Source: JBOGDS01 sp050743075
GTDB taxonomy: Bacteria; Actinomycetota; Actinomycetes; Jiangellales; Jiangellaceae
Direction of reading: 5' to 3'
DNA length: 60,833 nt
Assembly: GCA_050743075.1 (NCBI GenBank)
Contig: JBOGDS010000011.1
Coordinates: forward strand, 1-60,833
In this document: one piece after another, positions 9,081 to 16,171 of the stretch
How the letters are laid out: every line of letters starts with the position of its first letter
Numbering within the stretch: the first letter of the stretch is position 1
Position numbers and translations under genes: made by a program
Notes under the pieces: generated by a model
Told to the model about the DNA's origin: nothing
Seen by the model: the letters and a program-made list of their open reading frames with translations, nothing else
Databases searched by the model: none

Positions 9081-9713
9081 ATGATCGAGCTGACCGGGCT
9101 CCGCTTCGCCTACACCGCCGGCGAGCCACTGTTCACCGGTCTCGACGTCTCGTTCGAGCCATCGCAGATGACCGCGGTGACCGGCCCGTCGGGCAGTGGC
9201 AAGTCCACCCTGTTGTACTTGCTGGGGCTACTGCTGCGACCCCAGGGCGGCCAGGTCGTCGTCAACGGCCGTGACACCGCACAGATGCCCGACGCCGAGC
9301 GGTCGTGGCTTCGGGCGCACGCCATGGGCTTCGTGTTTCAGGACGCTGCGCTCGACGCCAGCCGTACCGTGCTGGACAACGTCACCGAAAGTGCGCTGTA
9401 CACCGGAATGCGCCGTCGCGTGGCCCGCCATCGCGCCCATGAACTCCTGGCGCGCTTCGGCGTCGAGCTGCGCGCCGGGCACCGGCCTGGGCAGGTGTCC
9501 GGCGGCCAGGCGCAGCGTGTCGCATTGTGCCGGGCGTTGCTGAACGACCCGCGGGTCGTGTTGGCCGACGAACCCACCGGCAACCTCGATCAGGCGGCGG
9601 CCGACGACGTCCTGGTTGCGTTGCGGGAGGTGGCCGCCGACGGCGCAACCGTACTCGTCGCGACCCACGATCCCCGCGTCGTGGAGCGCTGCGATGCCGT
9701 CGTTGCGCTCTGA
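9081..9713 (+). CDS. ABC transporter ATP-binding protein (MacB/LolD type)
   Basis: A 210-residue ATPase with Walker A GPSGSGKST, Q-loop FVFQDAAL, signature VSGGQAQRVALCRALL, Walker B VVLADEPTGNLD and the switch histidine in VATHDP. The LADEPTGNLD form is typical of MacB/LolD/FtsE-like mechanotransmission ATPases. Its ATG overlaps the stop of the adaptor gene (ATGA) and its own 3' end overlaps the permease by 20 bp, so adaptor, ATPase and permease form one operon. With the adaptor broken by the IS, coupled translation of this gene may be impaired. Confidence 0.92.
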   Translation: MIELTGLRFAYTAGEPLFTGLDVSFEPSQMTAVTGPSGSGKSTLLYLLGLLLRPQGGQVVVNGRDTAQMPDAERSWLRAHAMGFVFQDAALDASRTVLDNVTESALYTGMRRRVARHRAHELLARFGVELRAGHRPGQVSGGQAQRVALCRALLNDPRVVLADEPTGNLDQAAADDVLVALREVAADGATVLVATHDPRVVERCDAVVAL

Positions 9714-10815
9714 CGTTCGTCGTGTCGGCGCGCTGCTGGCCGAGGCGGCCCGCGCCGCCGCGTCGCAACGTGCGTGGAGCGTCGTCACCGCGCTGATTGT
9801 CGCCGCTGTCACTGGAGTGATCCTGGCGACGACCGGTCAGACGGCGGCCGCGGAGCGTCAGGTGCTCGCTCGCATCGACGAGGCGGGCAGTCGCACGATC
9901 GAGGTCAGCGACGCCAACAACACCGGCGTGATCGGTACCGACATCGTTCCCGTCATCGAGCGAATGTCCGGCACGGACTGGGTCGTAGGGCTGGGTCAGG
10001 CGTCGGACGGCCGCAACAGCGCGGTGGGCGATGGTGGCGAGCCAGTCCCCTTCTGGCCTGTTTACGGCGAGTTACCGACCATCGTCGAACTACCGGACCG
10101 ACCCGTCGCCGTCGGTGAAGGCGTGGCTGGCCCGGTGGGGGCTTCCAGCCTGGGCGCACTCGAGGGCTATGGTGCTGTCGATCTTGCCACCGGCGAACAG
10201 GTGCCACTGGTTGGCCTGCTCGAGGCGTCCGATCCGCTTGCCTTTCTCGAGGACGGCGGCCTGATCATCGCCGATGTCGCTGAGGGGACATCGATTCAGC
10301 GGCTCGTTGTCGTCGCCCGCACTGCAGGCGAGGCGTCCGCGCTGTCCGCGGCCGTGGTCGCGGCGATCGGCCCCAGCGATCCCACCGACCTGCGCGTCAC
10401 CTCCCCGGAGGCGCTGGCTGAGCTGCAGGCGGTGGTCGCTGGGGACCTTGGCCAATACGGCCGCGAACTACTCCTGGCCGTTCTGGGCGTGGGTCTTCTT
10501 CTCGTCGCCGGCGCCGTGCTCGGTCAGGTCTTGCTCCGCCGGCGCGACCTCGGCCGCCGCCGCGCCCTCGGCGCGACCCGCTCCACCATCGTCGGGCTCA
10601 TCGTCGCGCAGACGGGTCTTGTCGCCACCGTTGGCGCCGTCCTCGGTGGTGCCGCAGGACTTGGGCTGGCGTGGCGGGCGACCGGCACGCTGCCTGGCTG
10701 GGCGTTCGTCGCTGGAACAGCAGTCCTGGCGGTTCTGTGCGCAATCCTGGCCGCGGTACCGCCAGCAGTCGTCGCCGCGATACGCGACCCGATCCGCGTC
10801 CTCCGGACACCGTGA
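9694..10815 (+). CDS. FtsX-type ABC permease
   Basis: A 373-residue permease. One membrane helix near residues 28-48 (VVTALIVAAVTGVILATTG) is followed by a large extracytoplasmic domain of ~220 residues and then three C-terminal helices (LLLAVLGVGLLLVAGAVLG; IVGLIVAQTGLVATVGAVLG; FVAGTAVLAVLCAILAAVPP) with the cytoplasmic coupling motif RRDLGRRRALGATRSTI between them, the FtsX/MacB topology. The ATG at 9694 lies within the ATPase gene. The substrate is unknown; with a peptidoglycan-binding adaptor, export or cell-wall signalling is plausible. Confidence 0.9.
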   Translation: MPSLRSDVRRVGALLAEAARAAASQRAWSVVTALIVAAVTGVILATTGQTAAAERQVLARIDEAGSRTIEVSDANNTGVIGTDIVPVIERMSGTDWVVGLGQASDGRNSAVGDGGEPVPFWPVYGELPTIVELPDRPVAVGEGVAGPVGASSLGALEGYGAVDLATGEQVPLVGLLEASDPLAFLEDGGLIIADVAEGTSIQRLVVVARTAGEASALSAAVVAAIGPSDPTDLRVTSPEALAELQAVVAGDLGQYGRELLLAVLGVGLLLVAGAVLGQVLLRRRDLGRRRALGATRSTIVGLIVAQTGLVATVGAVLGGAAGLGLAWRATGTLPGWAFVAGTAVLAVLCAILAAVPPAVVAAIRDPIRVLRTP

Positions 10816-10822
10816 CCGCCCA

Positions 10823-10851
10823 GTACAAAAACCTCGGCATTATTGTACAAT
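10823..10851. promoter_or_regulatory. Operator/promoter of the Phd-Doc pair
   Basis: GTACAA at 10823-10828 and TTGTAC at 10843-10848 form an inverted repeat, and 10842-10851 (ATTGTACAAT) is itself a perfect 10-bp palindrome just upstream of the antitoxin ATG at 10858. TACAAT also fits a -10 box. Phd-type antitoxins bind such palindromes to repress their own operon, so autoregulation is likely. Confidence 0.6.
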
Positions 10852-10857
10852 CGGTCC

Positions 10858-11103
10858 ATGACAGCAGGCGCGGCCAGCAGGATTCCCGACGAGATCACCG
10901 TCACCGAGGCTCGCGCGATGCTCGGCGAGCTCGCCGAGGCCGCCTCGAAGGGCAAGGTCATCCACCTGACCAAGCACGGTCGGCGGATCGCGGCGATCGT
11001 TCCCGAGGGCTCCCAGGCCGAGGTCGACGAGGCATTCATGGCGATCGGCGCCGACATTCGAGTTCGCTATCGCGAGATGTTCGACCGCCTGGCCGAGCTG
11101 TGA
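10858..11103 (+). CDS. phd: Phd/YefM-type antitoxin
   Basis: An 81-residue antitoxin. The N-terminal DNA-binding part reads ITVTEARAMLGELAEAASKGK followed by the typical VIHLTKHGRRIAAIVP strand-turn of the PhdYeFM fold; the acidic and helical C terminus (AFMAIGADIRVRYREMFDRLAEL) should neutralise the toxin. ATG at 10858 is preferred over TTG at 10843, which lies in the operator palindrome. The stop overlaps the toxin GTG start, the usual coupled layout. Confidence 0.9.
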   Translation: MTAGAASRIPDEITVTEARAMLGELAEAASKGKVIHLTKHGRRIAAIVPEGSQAEVDEAFMAIGADIRVRYREMFDRLAEL

Positions 11104-11489
11104 GCAGCGACGTCTACTACCCGACGCTCGCTGAGGCCATCGCCTTCAACCAGGCTTTCATCGGGCAGAAGGGCGTCCGCGACGTCGGTCTGCTCCAGTC
11201 CGCTCTCATGCGCCCAGGGTCCTCAGCGTTCGGGCAGGACGCGTACCCCGACGCGTGGACTAAGGCCGCCGCGCTGCTCCATTCGATCATCCGCAACCAC
11301 CCGTTCATGGACGGCAACAAGCGGACCGGTGTCAACCTCGCGCTGGCGTTCTTGGGACGAAACGGTGAGGATGTCGACCAGGCTGATCCCGACGCGCTGA
11401 TCGACCTCGCGGTCGCGATCGCCAACACCCCGATCGAGGTTCCCGAGATCTCCGTGCGCCTGCGGCTAGCCCTGGTGCCCTCCCCATGA
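11100..11489 (+). CDS. doc: Doc/Fic-family toxin
   Basis: A 129-residue Fic-fold toxin. The catalytic motif is HPFMDGNKRTG. Lysine in NKR, in place of the glycine of AMP-transferring Fic enzymes, is the Doc type, which phosphorylates EF-Tu and stops translation; the preceding Gly keeps a Fic-like feature. The N-terminal part has the family VRDVGLLQSALMRPGSSAFG and AWTKAAALLHSIIRNHPFMDG. GTG start overlaps the antitoxin stop. The TGA stop (11487-11489) lies in the left arm of the terminator palindrome. Confidence 0.92.
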   Translation: MSSDVYYPTLAEAIAFNQAFIGQKGVRDVGLLQSALMRPGSSAFGQDAYPDAWTKAAALLHSIIRNHPFMDGNKRTGVNLALAFLGRNGEDVDQADPDALIDLAVAIANTPIEVPEISVRLRLALVPSP

Positions 11490-11543
11490 TCATGTCGACT
11501 TTGCCCACCCAATGAGGGGCAAAGTCGACATGATCATCAGGGA
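11481..11543. terminator. Bidirectional terminator, 21-bp perfect stem
   Basis: Arms 11486-11506 and 11517-11537 are perfect inverted repeats of 21 bp (ATGATCATGTCGACTTTGCC...) with a 10-base loop, and CTCCC/GGGAG extend the stem with a bulge. It sits between the convergent doc and citrate synthase genes. The doc stop (11487-11489) and the synthase stop (11537-11539) fall in or at the edge of opposite arms. Confidence 0.85.
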
Positions 11544-12649
11544 GAGGCGCTGGCCCAGGACGGGTTCCAGCCGGCGACGTTGTCTGGGGTGCGCGGTCCG
11601 GGGCCGGAGTACTTGGCCGACGGGCGGACCAGGCGGCCGGTCTGCTTCTGCTCCAGGATGTGCGCGCTCCAACCCGCCGTGCGGGCGCAGGTGAACATCG
11701 ACGTGAACATGTGCGCTGGCACCTCGGCGAAGTCGAGCACGATGGCGGCCCAGAACTCCACGTTGGTGGCGAGCACCCGGTCCGGCTTGCGCTCGGCCAG
11801 CTGGGCCAGGGCGGCCCTCTCGAAGGCCTCGGCCACCTTGTATCGGGGGGCTCCGAGTCCACGGGCGACCCGGCGCAGCGTGCGGGCCCGCGGGTCCTCG
11901 GCCCGGTAGACCCGATGGCCGAAGCCCATCAGCCGCTCACCGCGGTCGAGCACGCCCTTGACGTACCCGTCCGCGTCGCCGGTGTGCTCGATCTCCTCGA
12001 TCATGGCCAGCACACGGGACGGGGCGCCGCCGTGCAGCGGTCCGCTCATCGCCCCGACGGCGGCTGACAGTGACGCGGCCACATCGGCGCCCGTGGACGC
12101 AACGACACGTGCCGTGAAGGTCGAGGCGTTCAGGCCGTGCTCGGCGGCGGACGTGAAGTACGCGTCGACGGCTCGCACGTGAGCGGGGTCCGGCTCACCC
12201 CGCCAGCGGATCATGAACCGCTCGACGATCGTGGCCGCCTTGTCGATCTCGCGCTGCGGCACCATCGGCAGCCCGATGCCGCGCGCCGACTGGGCGACGA
12301 AGGAGAGCGCCATCACCGCGGCCCGGGACAGATCCTCGCGGCACTGTTCGTCGGAGATGTCCAGCAGCTGCCGGAACCCCCAGGCTGGCGCGAGCATGGC
12401 CAGCGCGCTCTGCACGTCGACCCGCACATCGCCGGAGTGGACCGGGATCGGGAACGGCTCGGCCGGGGGGAGGCCGGGCTCGAAGGCGCCGTCGACCAGC
12501 AGACCCCACACGTTCTCGAACGGAACGCGTCCGACCAGGTCCTCGATGTCGACGCCGCGGTAGCGCAGCGCACCGCCTTCGCGGTCGGGTTCGGCGATCT
12601 CGGTCTCGAACGCGACGACCCCTTCGAGTCCGTGGTGGACCTCGGTCAT
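11537..12649 (-). CDS. citA: Citrate synthase 2 (CitA type)
   Basis: A 370-residue citrate synthase condensing oxaloacetate and acetyl-CoA. Active-site regions are visible: GPLHGGAPSR (first His), LMGFGHRVYRAEDPRA (second His) and the late NVEFWAAIVLDFAEVPAHMFTSMF region with the catalytic Asp. Length and N terminus (GLEGVVAFETEIAEPDREGG) fit the short actinobacterial CitA class, not the main GltA. The ATG at 12649 follows an AAGGAG site. It is divergent from pdxH. Confidence 0.95.
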   Translation of the reverse strand: MTEVHHGLEGVVAFETEIAEPDREGGALRYRGVDIEDLVGRVPFENVWGLLVDGAFEPGLPPAEPFPIPVHSGDVRVDVQSALAMLAPAWGFRQLLDISDEQCREDLSRAAVMALSFVAQSARGIGLPMVPQREIDKAATIVERFMIRWRGEPDPAHVRAVDAYFTSAAEHGLNASTFTARVVASTGADVAASLSAAVGAMSGPLHGGAPSRVLAMIEEIEHTGDADGYVKGVLDRGERLMGFGHRVYRAEDPRARTLRRVARGLGAPRYKVAEAFERAALAQLAERKPDRVLATNVEFWAAIVLDFAEVPAHMFTSMFTCARTAGWSAHILEQKQTGRLVRPSAKYSGPGPRTPDNVAGWNPSWASASP

Positions 12650-12820
12650 GCACACTCCTTCGTGCGGGCTTGTGGCCCTCGGGCATGCGCGGCGAGGGTC
12701 GGTCGCGCGGCGGAGAGTCCATTGTGCCGTGTCGGTGGAGGTTTCCGACAAGTTTCGCGACTGTGGATGTGGGATTTCGCACAGCACCGCGTCCTTCGGA
12801 TGGCGGGGAGGTGAACGGCA

Positions 12821-13456
12821 CTGGACGAGCTTGCAGACTTGCGGCGGCCGTACTCGACGGCACGGCTGCTGGAGGACGACGTGGCGCCGGACCCGTGCGC
12901 CCAGTTCCGCGTGTGGATGGCCGACGCATTGGCACGCGGGTTGCCGGAGCCGAACGCGATGGTGCTGGCGACCGCAACGCCGGACGGTCGGCCCAGCGCA
13001 CGGCACGTCCTGCTCAAGGAGCTCGACGAGGCCGGCTTCGTCTTCTTCACCAACCACGGCTCGCGCAAGGCCGCAGAGATGGCCGCGAACCCGCCGGTCT
13101 CGCTGTGCTTCCCCTGGTTCGCGATGGAGCGGCAGGTCGTGGTCTGCGGTTCCTCGTCGCGGGTGGCGCGCGGCGAGACCGCGGCGTACTGGGCCACCAG
13201 GCCACGGGAGTCGCAGCTCGGAGCCTGGGCGAGTGCGCAGTCGTCGGTGATCAGTTCGCGGGCCGAACTCGAGGCCGCCGCGGCCGCGGCGGCTGCTCGC
13301 TACCCCGGGGTCGTGCCGTTACCGGACTTCTGGGGCGGCTACCGGGTAGTCCCGCAGACCGTCGAGTTCTGGCAGGGCGGCCCGGGCCGGCTGCACGACC
13401 GGCTGCAGTACGCGCGGGCCGACGAGGGATGGCGGATCGAACGGCTCGCGCCGTAG
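12821..13456 (+). CDS. pdxH: Pyridoxine/pyridoxamine 5'-phosphate oxidase
   Basis: An FMN enzyme of ~211 residues producing pyridoxal phosphate. Family signatures: DPCAQFRVWMADA, AMVLATATPDGRPSARHVLLK (FMN/PLP), GFVFFTNHGSRKAAE, ATRPRESQLGAWAS, and the C-terminal VEFWQGGPGRLHDRLQY. The family N terminus LADLRRPYSTARLLEDDV is encoded upstream of the TTG at 12839; extending it reaches CTG at 12821, preceded by GGGGAGG at good spacing. I choose this CTG. An in-frame ATG/GTG is missing, so a one-base error after the GTG near 12810 is the alternative. Confidence 0.9.
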   Translation: MDELADLRRPYSTARLLEDDVAPDPCAQFRVWMADALARGLPEPNAMVLATATPDGRPSARHVLLKELDEAGFVFFTNHGSRKAAEMAANPPVSLCFPWFAMERQVVVCGSSSRVARGETAAYWATRPRESQLGAWASAQSSVISSRAELEAAAAAAAARYPGVVPLPDFWGGYRVVPQTVEFWQGGPGRLHDRLQYARADEGWRIERLAP

Positions 13457-13777
13457 CCCTCCGGACGTGGAGCGACCCGTAGACCGCTCCGCGTCAGTGA
13501 CGGACTTTGCCGCACGGACACGGCCCGGGGGGACGATGTCCCGGGAGCCCACGGGTCGGGTGGCGTTGTTGGGATTGCCCTCACGGGCCGCCATGTCGGG
13601 CAGCCCTAACGGGCGACCACCTCACGAGTCCCAGAGCTATGCATTCTGCGGACCACCTCCCTTCCCGTGTACGTCCGACGCTACGGCGGTGACGGGTCGC
13701 GTGGCAACGGGATTCACGGGCGAGCCTTACGCTCGGTCCCCGTGGGACGTGGCCGGCGACTGCTGCGTGCGGTCGCC
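13457..13777. other. Intergenic stretch between pdxH and the MFS gene
   Basis: About 320 bp with no gene I can support. The minus strand has a short reading frame (ATG at 13594, MAAREGNPNNATRPV...) and, upstream of it, a 12-codon frame after a GGGAGGTGG site (ATG near 13644), but neither matches a family I recognise. A promoter for the MFS gene should lie here; no clear -35/-10 pair is visible. Confidence 0.4.
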
Positions 13778-14990
13778 GTGGACATCGCCCCTTGCAGCAT
13801 TCCGCGCATTTCCGCAGGCTGTGGCTGGGCATCACGGTCGGCCAGCTCGGTCAACAGATGACAGCTGTCGCAGTGGCCTACCAGGTGTGGGTCCTGACCA
13901 ACTCGTCGTTCGCGGTCGGAATGGTCGGCGCCGCGGCTGTCGTCCCGCTGATCGTGTTCGGTCTGTACGGGGGCGCGTTGGTCGACGCGCTCGACCGGCG
14001 GATGGTTGCCATCCTCGCCTCGGTCGTGCTCTGGCTGCTCTCGGTGATTCTGGTCGCCCAGGCTGCGATCGGGCTCGACCAGGTCTGGCTGCTCTATGTC
14101 GTGGCCGGTGGGCAGTCCGCCTGCTTCGCGGTGAACAATCCCGCCCGGCAGGCGATCGTTCCCCGGCTGCTTCCGCCGCGGATGCTTCCGTCGGCCAACG
14201 CCTTGTCGACGCTGAGCTTCAACCTCGGCCTTTCCGTCGGACCGCTCGCGGGCGGTGCGCTCATTGCGGTTAGCGGTGGCTTCGTCCTGCCCTACGCGAT
14301 CGACACCGTGACGTTCCTGGCGGCGCTCTACGCTCTCTGGCGGTTGCCGCCCATCCCGCCGCAGCGGGCGGTTCGCCGGGCGGGGCTGCAGTCCATGGTC
14401 GAGGGCTTCCGCTTCCTCCGGGAGCGCACGAACGTGTTGATGACGTTCCTCGTTGACCTCTGTGCCATGGTGGTCGCGCAACCGCGGGCCCTCTTTCCCG
14501 AGCCGGCCGACACGGTGTACGGGGGCGGCGCCCGCACGGTGGGCATCCTGCAGGCTGCGCCGGCCATCGGCGCCGTGGGCTGCGACCTCCAGCGGATGGC
14601 TGGGCAGGATTCGCCGGCAGGTATGGTGATCTTGATCTGCGTCGTCGCCTACGGCGCCAGTGTGGCCGCGTTCGGTCTGGCCGGCTCGCTCTGGCTGGGC
14701 GTGGTGTTCCTGGCGCACTCTGGAGCGTTCGACATGATCAGCGCGGCGTACCGTTCCACCATCCTGCAGGTGGCCGCTCCCGACGAGATGCGCGGACGGC
14801 TGCAGGGCGTGTTCGTGGTGGTGGTGGCCGGCGGCCCCAGACTCGGTGAGGCGGTCGCCGGGTCGGTTGGCTCGATCATCGGACCGACGCTCGCGGTGGT
14901 GACGGGCGGCTGCGCGTACATGGTGGCAATCGGCCTGCTGGCCACGCGGATCCGCGGCTTGCCCGCTATGACGCCAGCGCCCCCGGGTGA
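13778..14990 (+). pseudogene. MFS exporter (EntS/MFS_3-like) with several small indels
   Basis: Conserved MFS_3 sequence runs from FRRLWLGITVGQLGQQ to the end of helix 12. It has 12-helix spacing with the loop motif ALVDALDRRM. Small lesions are seen where the family sequence jumps frame: the natural N terminus VDIAPL starts at GTG 13778 but a C is missing before 13792; in 14580-14622 the expected GWLGRIRRQ is present one frame off between two compensating losses; near 14965 one base is missing before the natural end YDASAPG and stop at 14988-14990. All three fit small deletions, so the gene may be intact in the organism. Confidence 0.75.
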
Positions 14991-14997
14991 AGCCCCG

Positions 14998-15318
14998 TCA
15001 GGAGCTGGGCAGGCGGCGCAGGACCTCGTCGAGCTTGCCGTCGATGCCGTCGAGGCGGGTGTCGATGCCGTCGAGGCGGGTGTCGATGCCGTCGAGGCGG
15101 GTGTCGACGCCGTCGAACCTGGCGTCCATGCCCTCGAGGCGGGTGTCGACGCCGTCGAACCTGGCGTCCATACCCTCGAGTCTGGTGTCGATGGTCGTCA
15201 GCTGGTTGGCCTGGCGACGCTGCGTCGTCTCGATCCCCACGAGCATCTCGTAGATCGCCTGGACATCGTTGTCCAGCTGCCGCACCTTCCGCTCGAGGTT
15301 GGGAGTGGGAACCGACAC
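14998..15318 (-). CDS. Heptad-repeat coiled-coil protein
   Basis: A 106-residue protein. After PTPNLERKVRQLDNDVQAIY it continues ETTQRRQANQLTTIDTRLEG and then a run of seven-residue repeats of the form D-(T/A)-R-(L/F)-(D/E)-G-(I/V/M), ending GKLDEVLRRLPSS. Hydrophobic residues at heptad spacing predict a long coiled coil. GTG at 15318 is chosen because it has a GGAGG site and begins with the SVPTPNLERKV block; the frame is open upstream to 15402. No function known. Its stop lies 8 bp from the natural stop of the convergent MFS gene. Confidence 0.65.
   Translation of the reverse strand: MSVPTPNLERKVRQLDNDVQAIYEMLVGIETTQRRQANQLTTIDTRLEGMDARFDGVDTRLEGMDARFDGVDTRLDGIDTRLDGIDTRLDGIDGKLDEVLRRLPSS
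15039..15190. repeat. 21-bp tandem repeat coding for heptads
   Basis: About seven copies of a 21-bp unit (plus-strand form GTCGATGCCGTCGAGGCGGG plus T), with two alternating variants. Each unit encodes exactly one coiled-coil heptad of the gene at 14998-15318, so copy-number change alters coil length without shifting frame. Confidence 0.85.
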
Positions 15319-15421
15319 CGTCGCCCTCCGTTCGACCAGCCGTGGCATTGCGCCGCGACTGGCACAGCCTACTGGCGCACGACGTTCCGCCGCAGTGCTC
15401 ATCCACAGCTGCGACTGGTGA

Positions 15422-16108
15422 TTACCGAGTGACAGTGATCCAGGTCGAGTGGGCGCGGCCGAGCTCGCGGCCGTCGGACCCGTACGCCGTCGTCGCCGTC
15501 CACGTCTTGCGTCCCTCGCCGCCCAGCAGGAGGCCCATCACGACGCACTCTTCGGCCGCCACCGGTAGCGCCACGACCTGGGCCGTCATCCGGCCGAGCA
15601 CCATCGGCCTGCCCTCGATCTCGGCCGACCAGCCACCTGGGCAGTCCAGGGCGGCCCAGACGAACTCCGCGCGACCGGCCAGGACTTCGTCGACGGTCCA
15701 CGTACAGGCCGTCCGTCCGTCCCCGAGCCGGCCGGGAAACAACCGCAGGCCGTCACCGGGAAGGCGAGCCGGCCCACAGACGAAGCACTCCGGGAACGGG
15801 TGTGTCCGGAGACCCGGGTAGGCCGCCATCGCGTTGCGCGCCTGCTCCGCGCCGACCGGGGCGACAGGGTCCACCGTCAGCGACGACCGGGCACCTTCCG
15901 CCACCGAGGTGTCGCCGTGGACGACGCGGACGCCGCCGTCGCCATCGGCGATCACCGCCAGCGGAGTGTCCAGGGGTGGCGGCATCCGCAGGGTCACCAC
16001 GGCCGCAGACTCGCCGACCGATGCCCCGGCCCGCGCTGCGACGAGGCCGGCGACATAGCCACCGTTGCCCGAGTCCGCCGGACCGCGGTACCGCCGATGC
16101 ACCGTCAT
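15422..16108 (-). CDS. Hot-dog fold thioesterase-like protein
   Basis: A 228-residue protein that appears to hold two hot-dog-like halves: an N-terminal part with SGNGGYVAGLVAARAG (the GG-hydrophobic helix of PaaI-like acyl-CoA thioesterases) and a C-terminal part with VWAALDCPGGWSAEI and VLGRMTAQVVALP. The linker HPFPECFVCGP...GLRLFPG with a CxxC-like motif is shared by a conserved actinobacterial family of unproven function. The ATG at 16108 is divergent from nagA, 63 bp away; acyl-CoA or other thioester substrates are inferred only from the fold. Confidence 0.65.
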   Translation of the reverse strand: MTVHRRYRGPADSGNGGYVAGLVAARAGASVGESAAVVTLRMPPPLDTPLAVIADGDGGVRVVHGDTSVAEGARSSLTVDPVAPVGAEQARNAMAAYPGLRTHPFPECFVCGPARLPGDGLRLFPGRLGDGRTACTWTVDEVLAGRAEFVWAALDCPGGWSAEIEGRPMVLGRMTAQVVALPVAAEECVVMGLLLGGEGRKTWTATTAYGSDGRELGRAHSTWITVTR

Positions 16109-16171
16109 CGTCACGGCACCGACGGTAGCCCGGGTACGGTCGTCCCGGCCACGGACGACGAGGAGGCTTCG

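Larger units (their letters stand above)
6728..9084 (+). pseudogene. Secreted peptidoglycan-binding / efflux-adaptor protein, split by an IS
   Basis: The 5' part (6728-6856) starts ATG after a GAGGAGG site and encodes a signal peptide (MRRAVSAALVVVCSAAVG...ASA). The 3' part (8311-9084) encodes a PG_binding_1 domain (GSDVEQLQTLLGTLGLFSG, then AVRAWQRDLGIVATG) followed by a beta-rich HlyD-like adaptor domain. Removing 6857-8310 joins the parts in frame as QVIVN plus ERPVVVAEGA, giving a ~300-residue protein with nothing lost. The 3' end overlaps the ATPase gene by ATGA. Intact homologues sit with this ATPase/permease type as the extracytoplasmic partner. With the IS in place only a ~50-residue secreted stub should be made. 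Confidence 0.85.

Noticed and set aside
13467..14273. 268-codon plus-strand frame over the pdxH-MFS gap
   Set aside because: Composition is Arg/Gly/Ala-rich antisense type with no family motif; the MFS frame overrides it.
15039..15190. Possible CRISPR array
   Set aside because: The units are contiguous 21-bp coding repeats with no spacers.
14990..15432. MFS frame continuing with VDAVEAG repeats
   Set aside because: Read-through caused by the missing base near 14965; the repeats encode heptads of the minus-strand coiled-coil gene.
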